Positions 44,273 to 52,140 of a stretch of DNA of 64,000 nucleotides are shown one piece after another. The notes below the pieces were generated by a model. It worked only from the letters and a program-made list of their open reading frames with translations, was not told the origin of the DNA and did not search any database. Each line of letters opens with the position of its first letter. The stretch's first letter is position 1. This stretch comes from Acidobacteriota bacterium (lineage in GTDB: Bacteria > Acidobacteriota > Terriglobia > Bryobacterales > Bryobacteraceae): contig JACPNQ010000028.1 in the NCBI GenBank assembly GCA_016185425.1, positions 248,001 to 312,000 of the forward strand. The letters run 5' to 3'. A program made the translations under genes and the position numbers.

Positions 44273-45628
44273 ATGCGGCTACACTGGTTCCTGCTCTGCG
44301 CCTTGGCGATGGCCGGTGACTGGCCACAGTTTCGCGGTCCCAATGGCGGCGGTGTCGCGGAAGATAAGGCGGTGTACCCGGCCGAGTTTCGGACGGTGTG
44401 GAAGGCCGCGATACCGGAGGGACTTTCGTCACCGGTTTTGATGGGGTCGCGTATCTTTGTCACTGGCCTCGAAGCGGACCACTTCGCCGTGATTGCGCTG
44501 GACCGCGCAACGGGCCGCCAACTCTGGAAGCGCACCGTGCCAAAGCCGCGCGCCGAGAAGCTGCACAAGCTCAACCACGCAGCGTCGCCTTCGGTCGCAA
44601 CCGATGGCAAATCCGTCGTCGCCTTCCTGCCGGATTTCGGACTCGCGACCTATTCGGTAACCGGTGAGGAACGATGGCGCGCGCCGCTCGGACCATTCAA
44701 TAACGCATACGGAATGGGTGTCTCGCCGGTGATCGCGGAGGGCCGTGTCATCCTGGTCGTCGATCAGAGCCAAGGTTCCTACGCCGCTGCTTTTGATCTT
44801 GCCAACGGCGAACAGCTATGGCGGACGCCGCGCAAGGAAGCGCTCAGCGGCCATTCCACGCCGATCGTGCATGGCAAGTGGGTACTCGCGCCGGGCTCGC
44901 TGCGCATGGACGCTTACGAGATCGCCACCGGCCGCGTGGCCTGGAGTGTCGATGGGCTGCCCGCCGAGATGAAGTCAGTGCCGGTCGTATCGGGCGACAT
45001 GGTGTTCGTTCACGGGTTCAATACGCCGGAGAACGATGCGGGCAAGCTGCTCAAAATCTCGCCATTCGCCGAAGCGCTACGTGGTTTCGATAAGGACGGC
45101 GATGGGAAGCTAAGCAAGGCCGAGTCGCCGTCCGCTCATGTCACGAGTGGCTTTATCTATCTCGACCTGGACTCGAATGGTGTCTTGGACGAAGCTGAGT
45201 GGGAACAGTACATCCGCACGATGCGTGCGGAGAATGCGCTGCTGGCCTACAAAATTGGCGGTGGTCTGGTGTGGAGGTTTGGACGGTCGATTCCGCAACT
45301 CCCCTCGCCGCTGGTTTATCGCGGTGTGCTGTACATGATCAATGAAGGCGGCGTGGTGACGACGCTCGACGCTGCGACCGGTAAGCTACACAAGCAGGCG
45401 CGGCTGCGCGGTGAGGCGGATCGTTATTATGCGTCTCCCGTCGCGGCTGATGGCAAGGTCTTCATCGCCAGCCACACAGGAACAGTCAGTGTGCTGAAGG
45501 CGGGAGCCGAGCAGGAATTGCTGGCCGTGAACCAAGTGGACGAAGAAGTTCTCGCCACGCCCGCGCTGGCCGACGGACGCGTCTATTTGCGAACGAAGGG
45601 AGCGGTCTATTGTTATGGCGGGAAGTAG
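44273..45628 (+). CDS. PQQ-like beta-propeller protein with inserted EF-hand pair
   Basis: A 451-residue exported protein (short signal, MRLHWFLLCALAMAG). Propeller blades of the PQQ/YVTN-like type run through the protein (DWPQFRGPNGGG, ALDRATGRQLWKRTV, TLDAATGKLHKQARL). Between blades, residues ~273-309, sits a pair of EF-hand loops, DKDGDGKLSKAE and DLDSNGVLDEAE, with acidic residues at the Ca2+ positions. Ca2+-dependent stability or binding is likely. No catalytic Asp of a quinoprotein dehydrogenase is obvious, so it may be a binding protein. Its end overlaps the next gene by 14 bases. Confidence 0.88.
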   Translation: MRLHWFLLCALAMAGDWPQFRGPNGGGVAEDKAVYPAEFRTVWKAAIPEGLSSPVLMGSRIFVTGLEADHFAVIALDRATGRQLWKRTVPKPRAEKLHKLNHAASPSVATDGKSVVAFLPDFGLATYSVTGEERWRAPLGPFNNAYGMGVSPVIAEGRVILVVDQSQGSYAAAFDLANGEQLWRTPRKEALSGHSTPIVHGKWVLAPGSLRMDAYEIATGRVAWSVDGLPAEMKSVPVVSGDMVFVHGFNTPENDAGKLLKISPFAEALRGFDKDGDGKLSKAESPSAHVTSGFIYLDLDSNGVLDEAEWEQYIRTMRAENALLAYKIGGGLVWRFGRSIPQLPSPLVYRGVLYMINEGGVVTTLDAATGKLHKQARLRGEADRYYASPVAADGKVFIASHTGTVSVLKAGAEQELLAVNQVDEEVLATPALADGRVYLRTKGAVYCYGGK

Positions 45629-46946
45629 GATTGGGCGGCGCGGTTTTCTGAGCATGGCGGCGATGGCTGCGGGGCGGGGTTTGCGCATAGCGACTTTTTC
45701 GGCCGATGTGACGCCACCAGTTGGCGCGCCCCTCTGCTATGGATTGGTTCCCCCTGCGGAGATGATCGCGGGCCCGTTGGAGGCTCGGGGCGTAGTGCTG
45801 CATCCGCAGGGGGAACGGCCAATTGTGCTCTGCGCGGTGGACTGGCTCGGAATCGGGAACGGCAGCCGGGACCGTTGGCGGGCGGCGCTGGCAAAGGCGG
45901 CGGGAACACTCCTTGAAAGAGTGACGGTGCATACAGTGCACCAGCATGATGCACCGGGGGACGACGCGACGGCATACGCGCTGCTGCCGAAGGGAATTTC
46001 GCTGTACGACGACCAGTTCGCGCGAGAGGCGGTTTCCAGAGTGGCCGACGCAGTGCGGCGGTCGAGGCCCGCGGCGGTAACGCAGGTGGCGAGTGGTGCG
46101 GCGCTGGTGGCCGAAGTGGCTTCGAACCGGCGGATTATGGGCCCGGACGGGAAGGTGATGTTCGGGCGTATGACGGCGTGCCGGAACTCAACTCATTGTG
46201 CGGCGCCGGAGGGTGTGATTGATCCGCTGTTGCGGTCGGTGAGCTTCTGGAGCGGAGAGAAGCGGGTGGCAACGCTAAGCTACTACGCGACGCACCCGAT
46301 GAGCTACTACGGGAAAGGCAGTGTTTCGTCTGACTTCGTGGGGATGGCGCGGAACGAGCAGAAAGACACCTTCCAGGTATACTTTACCGGCGCGGCGGGA
46401 AATATTGGCGCAGGCAAGTACAATGACGGTTCCGCGCACATGCGTCCTGTCCTGGCGGAGCGGATGGCGTCGGCAATGGCGCGGGCGAAAGCGGCCGAAA
46501 AGCCTGTATCGATGGACGCGATACGCTGGCTCACTGAGCCGGTGGTGCTGCCGCTACGCGAAGGAAAAGGTTTCGCCGGGCACGAAATGGCGGCGGCGAT
46601 TGCGGATTCAAAACTCGACCCGAAACTGCGGGCCAATAACGCTCGCTACCTCGCCTACTACCGGCTCATCAAGGGTGGCCGGCGAATCGATCTGAGCGCG
46701 TTGCGAATGGGCCCGATCACCTTGCTGCACATGCCCGGCGAACTCTTCGCCGAGTATCAACTCGCCGCCGCAAAAGAGCGGGCCGGTGAGCTGGTTGCCA
46801 CTGCCGCATATGGCGACTACGGCCCGATGTACATTGGCACGCGCAAAGCCTACGACGAGGGCGGCTACGAAACCACAGACGTTTCGCGTGTTGCTCCGTC
46901 CGTCGAGGACGTATTGCTTACCGCCGTGCGGAAGCTACTTGCCTAG
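45615..46946 (+). CDS. Tat-exported neutral/alkaline ceramidase-like protein
   Basis: A 443-residue protein with a twin-arginine leader (RIGRRGFLSMAAMAAGRG). The body resembles the neutral/alkaline non-lysosomal ceramidase N-terminal domain: ATFSADVTPPVGAP, VHTVHQHDAPGDDATAY as the His-rich zinc segment, YYATHPMSYYGKGSVSSDF, and AYGDYGPMYIGTRKAYDEGG near the end. True ceramidases hydrolyse the amide bond of ceramides; relatives in Acidobacteria and Planctomycetes have unknown substrates. The ATG lies inside the propeller gene, so the two are co-translated. Its end overlaps the convergent DMFase-like gene by 12 bases. Confidence 0.85.
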   Translation: MAGSRIGRRGFLSMAAMAAGRGLRIATFSADVTPPVGAPLCYGLVPPAEMIAGPLEARGVVLHPQGERPIVLCAVDWLGIGNGSRDRWRAALAKAAGTLLERVTVHTVHQHDAPGDDATAYALLPKGISLYDDQFAREAVSRVADAVRRSRPAAVTQVASGAALVAEVASNRRIMGPDGKVMFGRMTACRNSTHCAAPEGVIDPLLRSVSFWSGEKRVATLSYYATHPMSYYGKGSVSSDFVGMARNEQKDTFQVYFTGAAGNIGAGKYNDGSAHMRPVLAERMASAMARAKAAEKPVSMDAIRWLTEPVVLPLREGKGFAGHEMAAAIADSKLDPKLRANNARYLAYYRLIKGGRRIDLSALRMGPITLLHMPGELFAEYQLAAAKERAGELVATAAYGDYGPMYIGTRKAYDEGGYETTDVSRVAPSVEDVLLTAVRKLLA

Positions 46947-48413
46947 CGCCTTGTTCAAAAGATTCGCCGTGATCTGTTGCACTCGGGGGTCCGGGCCAAG
47001 CGGTCGAACCCAGTGTGACCACGGAAGTATGTGTCCGGGCGGGCTGCTGAGCGCCTGTGCCCACCAGATGGTCGCGGCGTTGAAGACGAAGTTGTTCTTC
47101 GGCCCCGGATAGATCGTCGCCGTCCAATGGCTCGGCACTTTGCCGCCTTGCAGCGCGTCGCCTTCGGCCACGATCTCAAGCCCGGGAATAGGCGCGGGAT
47201 CGCCGTGAAACTCCCACCCGATCAGGCCTTCCACGCGGTCGCCCTTTTTCATGCCAGTACCTTGAAATATCCAATGACCCGGCTTCGTGCAGATCCAATC
47301 GCCGCCTCCGTTGAACGGGTACACCGAATGCGCGCCCATCAGCAGGTTCGCCTTCGGACCTTCGCGCGGGAACGGGTATTTGAAGAACTGATCGAGCCCG
47401 CCGTAGACACCGCCATACACGCCTTCACGGCTGATCACGCGGCATTCGCGGCCGTCTTCGCTGTTCTGGAACGGCGTCACGCCCATCACGGCGTTGCCGC
47501 TCAGATAGAGGTGCGTCACGCCTTGCCTGATGGATTCCATAGCGGCGTCGTATTGACGCGGATCCCAATACTCATCGTGGCCGACGCTGAGGAACACCTG
47601 GCCGCGTTGAAACTGCGCGGGGTCGATCATGTCGGAGTTCGACGTATATGTCACGTCGTAGCCATGCATTTCGAGCCAATAAGCAAGTGGAAATTCCCAC
47701 AGCAGGAACTCGCCGGAGCCGATGGAGAGCGGGTGGTCGAAGATCTGCGCGTACTTGGCGTACGGCCTGTCGAAGCTTGCCGCCACGGATGGCGCCCAGG
47801 AATGGCGCGGGTCCGTATAGAAGGAGTAGTCGTCTGGCCAGCGATTGTAAGCGGCCCAGGTGTTGTCGCTGCACTGGAACAGAACGCCGGACTTGCGGCG
47901 GTCTTTCACGATGAAGACGATATAGCTCTGCCACGGATGTTCCAGGCCGCTCTCGGGAATGCACGCGAGTTTGCCGAGATAGACGCCGCTCGGCCAGGCG
48001 GCCGGTATCTTCAGTGAAGTCACCGGTTCCCAGCGGCATTCGCGCAGGCGGTTGGGGCCGATCGGCGGATCGTCCTGCACCTTGCCTTGCAATGGTCCGA
48101 TCTGCGTGATGTGTCTCGCGCCAGAGCCGCCGTAGTAACCCATCCGGTAGATGTCGATGGTGAAGCGCCGCGAGGGATTTGTCGACACATGGATGGTCAG
48201 CTCATCGCCGGGATAGACACTCTGCCGGCCGCAGTAACCTTCGATCAGGCCGCTTCGAAAGCCCTTGCCTTTGTTGGGCCAGACCTTCGTGAGCTGCCAG
48301 GTGTTGGTGCCAGGCCTGCGATTCTCCGTCGCGATGAGGTCCGGCCGCGGGAGCGTCGCGGCGGCCTGTAGAAGTTCGCGGCGCCTAATAGAGCTTGCAG
48401 GCATATCCTTCAT
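46935..48413 (-). CDS. Exported N,N-dimethylformamidase beta-subunit-like protein
   Basis: A 492-residue protein; the N-terminus (SIRRRELLQAAATLPRPD) resembles a Tat leader. Residues ~60-160 form a beta-sandwich (VYPGDELTIHVSTNPSRRF, YRMGYYGGSGAR). The rest resembles the large catalytic subunit of N,N-dimethylformamidase (LFQCSDNTWAAYNRWP, VFLSVGHDEYWDPRQYDA, FVFNAATIWWAQAL). In the characterised enzyme this subunit carries a mononuclear iron site and cleaves formamides. Here only the large subunit is present. It overlaps the PPOX gene (48385) by 29 bases, so they are co-transcribed. Substrate is unproven. Confidence 0.8.
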   Translation of the reverse strand: MKDMPASSIRRRELLQAAATLPRPDLIATENRRPGTNTWQLTKVWPNKGKGFRSGLIEGYCGRQSVYPGDELTIHVSTNPSRRFTIDIYRMGYYGGSGARHITQIGPLQGKVQDDPPIGPNRLRECRWEPVTSLKIPAAWPSGVYLGKLACIPESGLEHPWQSYIVFIVKDRRKSGVLFQCSDNTWAAYNRWPDDYSFYTDPRHSWAPSVAASFDRPYAKYAQIFDHPLSIGSGEFLLWEFPLAYWLEMHGYDVTYTSNSDMIDPAQFQRGQVFLSVGHDEYWDPRQYDAAMESIRQGVTHLYLSGNAVMGVTPFQNSEDGRECRVISREGVYGGVYGGLDQFFKYPFPREGPKANLLMGAHSVYPFNGGGDWICTKPGHWIFQGTGMKKGDRVEGLIGWEFHGDPAPIPGLEIVAEGDALQGGKVPSHWTATIYPGPKNNFVFNAATIWWAQALSSPPGHILPWSHWVRPLGPDPRVQQITANLLNKALGK

Positions 48414-49002
48414 TGATCGATTTCTGAATGTCGGCAGCCGATTCGGCGACGTTGATCTGATCTTTCAAAATCTGGCCGTATTGCGGCAACTCGGCGCGGT
48501 CGATCTTGTAGTCGTCATGCCACAGCCGCGAGCGAATCAGCGCCTTGCCGCAATGGAAGAACGCCTCGGTGACCGTAACGAGCAAGACGGAGCGCGGGGT
48601 TTTGCCGTTCACGTTCCATGCCGAGCGGCGTTCCGCGTCCAGGCTGATCACGGCCGTGCCATTCACGCGTAGGGTTTCGTCCACACCAGGTATGAGGAAA
48701 AGGATGCCGACATTCGCGTTCACCGTGATGTTGGTGAGAGAGTCGAGGCGGTTGTTCCCGGGCCAGTCGGGAATGGCAATCGTCGTGTCGTCGAGCACAT
48801 GGACGAAGCCGGGCGCATCGCCGCGCGGAGTGACGTCGGCGCCGTCCTCGCGCGCGGTGCCGAGGCATAGGAATGGAGAACGCGCGATGAAGCTGCGGCA
48901 GTGCATGTCGAGGAGGCGAAGCGTCTTTAGCTTGGCGCGTTCAACGACCGGTGGATAGTGTTCACGGAGAGATGCGGGGCTGGAAATAGTTTCGGGGGCC
49001 AT
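48385..49002 (-). CDS. PPOX-type FMN-binding split-barrel protein
   Basis: A 205-residue cytoplasmic protein of the pyridoxamine-5'-phosphate-oxidase superfamily. Typical segments: FLCLGTAREDGADVTPRGDA, IAIPDWPGNNRLDSLTNI, VGILFLIPGVDETLRVNG. A C-terminal extension (KALIRSRLWHDDYKIDR, then PQYGQILKDQ) matches the subgroup often annotated as MSMEG_1061-like FMN-dependent proteins. Activity is probably a flavin or F420-type reduction, not vitamin B6 metabolism. The DMFase-like gene starts within its last codons. It is transcribed away from padR. Confidence 0.87.
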   Translation of the reverse strand: MAPETISSPASLREHYPPVVERAKLKTLRLLDMHCRSFIARSPFLCLGTAREDGADVTPRGDAPGFVHVLDDTTIAIPDWPGNNRLDSLTNITVNANVGILFLIPGVDETLRVNGTAVISLDAERRSAWNVNGKTPRSVLLVTVTEAFFHCGKALIRSRLWHDDYKIDRAELPQYGQILKDQINVAESAADIQKSINEGYACKLY

Positions 49003-49106
49003 GCTTTTTTTAGACTGTTAGGGCAGATAACCGGCTGTAGTATGAATTATGCGCCTCTGACCGGGCAAGGGCATGCCTCAGCGCACTAGGCGGAGTTTAT
49101 CGCCAA

Positions 49107-49129
49107 CTCCTGTTGCAATCGCACAGGAG
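49107..49129. promoter_or_regulatory. Inverted repeat over the padR promoter, candidate autoregulatory operator
   Basis: CTCCTGT (49107-49113) and ACAGGAG (49123-49129) form a perfect 7-bp inverted repeat with a 9-bp spacer, about the dyad size used by PadR-type repressors. It overlaps the -35 of the predicted padR promoter. Binding by PadR is inferred from position. Confidence 0.45.
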
Positions 49130-49141
49130 CCGTGTTAGCCT
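49113..49141 (+). promoter_or_regulatory. Predicted padR-permease promoter
   Basis: TTGCAA (49113-49118), 17 bp, TAGCCT (49136-49141). The -35 is close to consensus and the -10 keeps the key TA...T bases. Transcription would start about ten bases before the padR ATG at 49159. Confidence 0.4.
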
Positions 49142-49158
49142 TGGTGTGGGGATACCAC

Positions 49159-49500
49159 ATGAACAAGATGGAACTCTTACAAGGCACGCTGGACGTGATG
49201 GTGCTGCAGACGCTGTCGACGATGGGATCGTTGCATGGATACGGAATTGCGCGGCGCATCGAACAGGTCAGCGGGAACCAGGTGATGCTGAACCAGGGAA
49301 CCATCTATGCCTCGCTCGTGCGGCTGCAGCAAAGGGGTTGGATATCGGCCAAATGGGGCACGTCGGAGAACAAGCGCAAGGCGAAATTCTACACGATCAC
49401 CCGGGCTGGAGCCAAACAACTAGCGGCCGACGCTGCCTATTGGCAGCGGCTTACGGGCGTCATGGAGCGGGTGTTCGCGGTGCCCGCGGAGGAGTCCTAG
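49159..49500 (+). CDS. PadR-family transcriptional regulator
   Basis: A 113-residue winged-helix regulator. ATG 49159 (MNKMELLQGTLDVMVLQTL) is preferred over 49132. The fold is standard: helix-turn-helix HGYGIARRIEQVSGNQVMLN, recognition region QGTIYASLVRLQQRGWISA, the wing KAKFYTITRAGAKQL, and a short C-terminal dimer helix. The permease gene starts two bases after the stop. PadR plus ADOP-type permease is a recurrent acidobacterial pair, with PadR presumed to repress the permease until a ligand binds. A dyad that could be its operator overlaps the promoter. Confidence 0.94.
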   Translation: MNKMELLQGTLDVMVLQTLSTMGSLHGYGIARRIEQVSGNQVMLNQGTIYASLVRLQQRGWISAKWGTSENKRKAKFYTITRAGAKQLAADAAYWQRLTGVMERVFAVPAEES

Positions 49501-49502
49501 AC

Positions 49503-52112
49503 ATGAAGAAACTCCTGGCGTTGTTCCGGCGGAGCAATCTGGACAGCGAATTGAACGAGGAACTCGACGCGCATCTGGAGATGGCGGTCGCCGACAACCA
49601 GCGCAAAGGGATGAGCACCCAGGAAGCGCGCCGCGCCGCGTTGGCCTCACTGGGCGGCGTAGCGGCCGCAAGAGAGACGCACCGTGAAGCGCGCGGATTG
49701 CCGCCGCTGGAAACATTGCTTCAGGACGTGAAGTTCAGCTTGCGAACCTTGCGCAGAGATGCGGGCATGGCCGTCTTCGCCATTCTCATCTCTGGCCTTG
49801 GCGTCGGCGCCTGCGCGACAGTGTTCAGCGTCGTGCACACCCTGCTGATGCGGGATCCGCTGCCCGGAATGGACCGCCTGGTGTGGATGCAGAACAACAC
49901 GGGCCCGGGACTCTCCGCGCGAACGACGCAGGTGGGCTATCTGCAGGAAGTGCAGCGGAGTGCGAAATCGTTCTCCGAAGCCGCCGGTTTCTTTGCCTTT
50001 TACAGTCTTGGCGATTTGAAGCTGACCGGCACGGGGGAGCCGGAGCGGCTGACGGGCGTTCCGGTAACCGGAAATTTCTTTCGCGTCCTCGGCGTGGAGA
50101 CGCAGTTGGGCCGGCAGTTCACGGCCGAAGAAGCGCAGGTCAACGGGCCGCGAGCGGTAATAATGGGACACGCCTTCTGGAAGACCCGGATGAATTCCGA
50201 TCCGGGTGTAATCGGCCGGACGCTAACACTGAATGAGCAACCGGTCACCGTAGTTGGCGTGCTTCCGGCATACTTTGACTTCGCGGCCATATTCGCGCCA
50301 GGGCAAAAGATCGACGTATTCGTGCCATTTCCCCTGGCCGAGCAAACGAATCGGTTCGGTAACACACTGTCGCTGGTGGCGCGGTTGAATCCGGGTGTCA
50401 CGGCCCCGGCCGCGCACGCGGAGATGGAAGTGTCGGCGAGGCGATGGAGAGACGAGCACAAGAACTGGAACGATTTCGTTCCGCGCGTAATTTCGATGCG
50501 CGATTACATTAGCGGCAACATTAGAGGCGCGATGATGTTGCTCTCTGGAGCGGTTGGCCTGGTGATGCTGATCGTCTGCGCGAATCTGTCCAACTTGCTG
50601 TTGGCGCGGGCGAATGCGAGGCAGAAGGAAATCGCGATCCGGGCGGCGCTCGGCGCGGGCCGCGGACGGCTGATCCGCCAGATGCTCGTAGAAAGCTCGC
50701 TGTTATCGGGTGCGGGCGCGCTGTTTGGGCTCGTACTCGCTGTAGGCGCCACGCGTTTTCTTGCGAGCCTCGACGCGAAAGTGCCGATGCTGGCGCAGGT
50801 GACGCTCGACTGGACGGCCGTTGCATTCACGATTGCGGTTGCGGCGCTCACCGGAATTGGCTTCGGGTTCGTGCCGGCGCTGCGGGGGTCGATGATGGAA
50901 CTGCAGTCGGCAATGAAGGCGGGCGACCGAGGCTCATCCGCGGGCCGGGAACACGCGCGCATTCGTGGAACGCTGGTGGTCTCTGAAGTGGCGCTGGCCT
51001 GTTTACTGCTGGTCGGAACAGGCTTGCTTATCCGCAGTTTTCTGCGCGTGCTCGATGTCAACCTCGGGTTTCAGCCCGAACATGCACTAGCGGTTCGCAT
51101 CGATCCCGGCCGCCGTTTCCCAAACATTTCGGAGCGCAACGCGTACTACCGGACGGCGTTGGAGAATGTGAAGGCGCAGACAGGGATTGAGGCCGCGGGG
51201 CTGACAGATGTGCTGCCGCTAGGCACGAACAGGAGTTGGGGTTCCGGCAATGTCGGCAAGACGTACGAACGCGGCAAGTATCCGCTCGCTTATGTGCGCA
51301 TTGTCAGCGACGGCTACTTCAAGTCGATGGGAATTGCATTAATAGCGGGCCGTGATTTCGGTCCGGGTGATACACCGTCGAGCGAGAGGGCCATCATCAT
51401 CAACGAAACGATGGCAAAGCGCCAATGGCCGGGCGAGAATCCGATAGGACAGAAGGTTCGCGCCGACGGAGAGCGCGTTGTCGTCGGGATCGTCCATGAT
51501 GTCCGGCACCTGGCATTGGAGCAGGATGGCGGGTCCGAGATGTACATTCCGATGTGGCAAACCACCGATTTCCCTTTGGCGGACCTCGTAGTACGCGGCA
51601 ATCTGGCGCAGCGGGATATGGAGGCGGCTATTCGCGGCCAGTTACGCGCGCAGGACCCGACTCTGCCGGTCACAGTGTTCCGCACGCTGCAAGGGATCGT
51701 CGACCGCTCCGTTTCACCACGCCGGTTGATCGTCATGCTGCTGGCGACGTTCGCGGGCTTTGCGGTGATTCTCGCGTCATTGGGGATTTACGGAGTGATC
51801 TCGTATTCGGTGACGCAGCGGAAGAAGGAGATGGGCATCCGCATGGCGCTCGGCGCGTCGGGCGGCGCCATTCGTCTGGAGGTGTTGCTGCAAACATTAC
51901 GTTTGGCGGCGATTGGGCTAGGTCTTGGTCTGGCCGCATCCTGGACATTGACGCGAATGATAGCGGGAATGCTGTTTGGCATTGAGCCGGGCGATCCAAT
52001 GACATTTGGCGGCGCACTATTGATGCTGGCGAGCGTCGCCCTGTTAGCGGGATTCGTGCCGGCGCAGCGGGCATCGCAGTTAAATCCGGTGGAGGCACTG
52101 CGAACTGAGTAA
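49503..52112 (+). CDS. ADOP-type ABC permease (MacB/FtsX-like)
   Basis: An 869-residue membrane protein. ATG 49503 gives MKKLLALFRRSNLDSELNEE, the N-terminal prefix domain typical of acidobacterial duplicated orphan permeases (EELDAHLEMAVADNQRKGM, RRAALASLGG). Two MacB-type periplasmic domains alternate with FtsX-like membrane blocks (AVGLVMLIVCANLSNLLLAR; QRKKEMGIRMALGASGGAI), eight helices in all. There is no ATPase gene beside it, which is usual for this class. Mechanotransmission or export of small molecules by analogy with MacB is possible but unproven. Preceded by padR with a two-base gap. Confidence 0.92.
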   Translation: MKKLLALFRRSNLDSELNEELDAHLEMAVADNQRKGMSTQEARRAALASLGGVAAARETHREARGLPPLETLLQDVKFSLRTLRRDAGMAVFAILISGLGVGACATVFSVVHTLLMRDPLPGMDRLVWMQNNTGPGLSARTTQVGYLQEVQRSAKSFSEAAGFFAFYSLGDLKLTGTGEPERLTGVPVTGNFFRVLGVETQLGRQFTAEEAQVNGPRAVIMGHAFWKTRMNSDPGVIGRTLTLNEQPVTVVGVLPAYFDFAAIFAPGQKIDVFVPFPLAEQTNRFGNTLSLVARLNPGVTAPAAHAEMEVSARRWRDEHKNWNDFVPRVISMRDYISGNIRGAMMLLSGAVGLVMLIVCANLSNLLLARANARQKEIAIRAALGAGRGRLIRQMLVESSLLSGAGALFGLVLAVGATRFLASLDAKVPMLAQVTLDWTAVAFTIAVAALTGIGFGFVPALRGSMMELQSAMKAGDRGSSAGREHARIRGTLVVSEVALACLLLVGTGLLIRSFLRVLDVNLGFQPEHALAVRIDPGRRFPNISERNAYYRTALENVKAQTGIEAAGLTDVLPLGTNRSWGSGNVGKTYERGKYPLAYVRIVSDGYFKSMGIALIAGRDFGPGDTPSSERAIIINETMAKRQWPGENPIGQKVRADGERVVVGIVHDVRHLALEQDGGSEMYIPMWQTTDFPLADLVVRGNLAQRDMEAAIRGQLRAQDPTLPVTVFRTLQGIVDRSVSPRRLIVMLLATFAGFAVILASLGIYGVISYSVTQRKKEMGIRMALGASGGAIRLEVLLQTLRLAAIGLGLGLAASWTLTRMIAGMLFGIEPGDPMTFGGALLMLASVALLAGFVPAQRASQLNPVEALRTE

Positions 52113-52140
52113 GTGGTAGCATTTGAGCGGAGGTCCGGTT

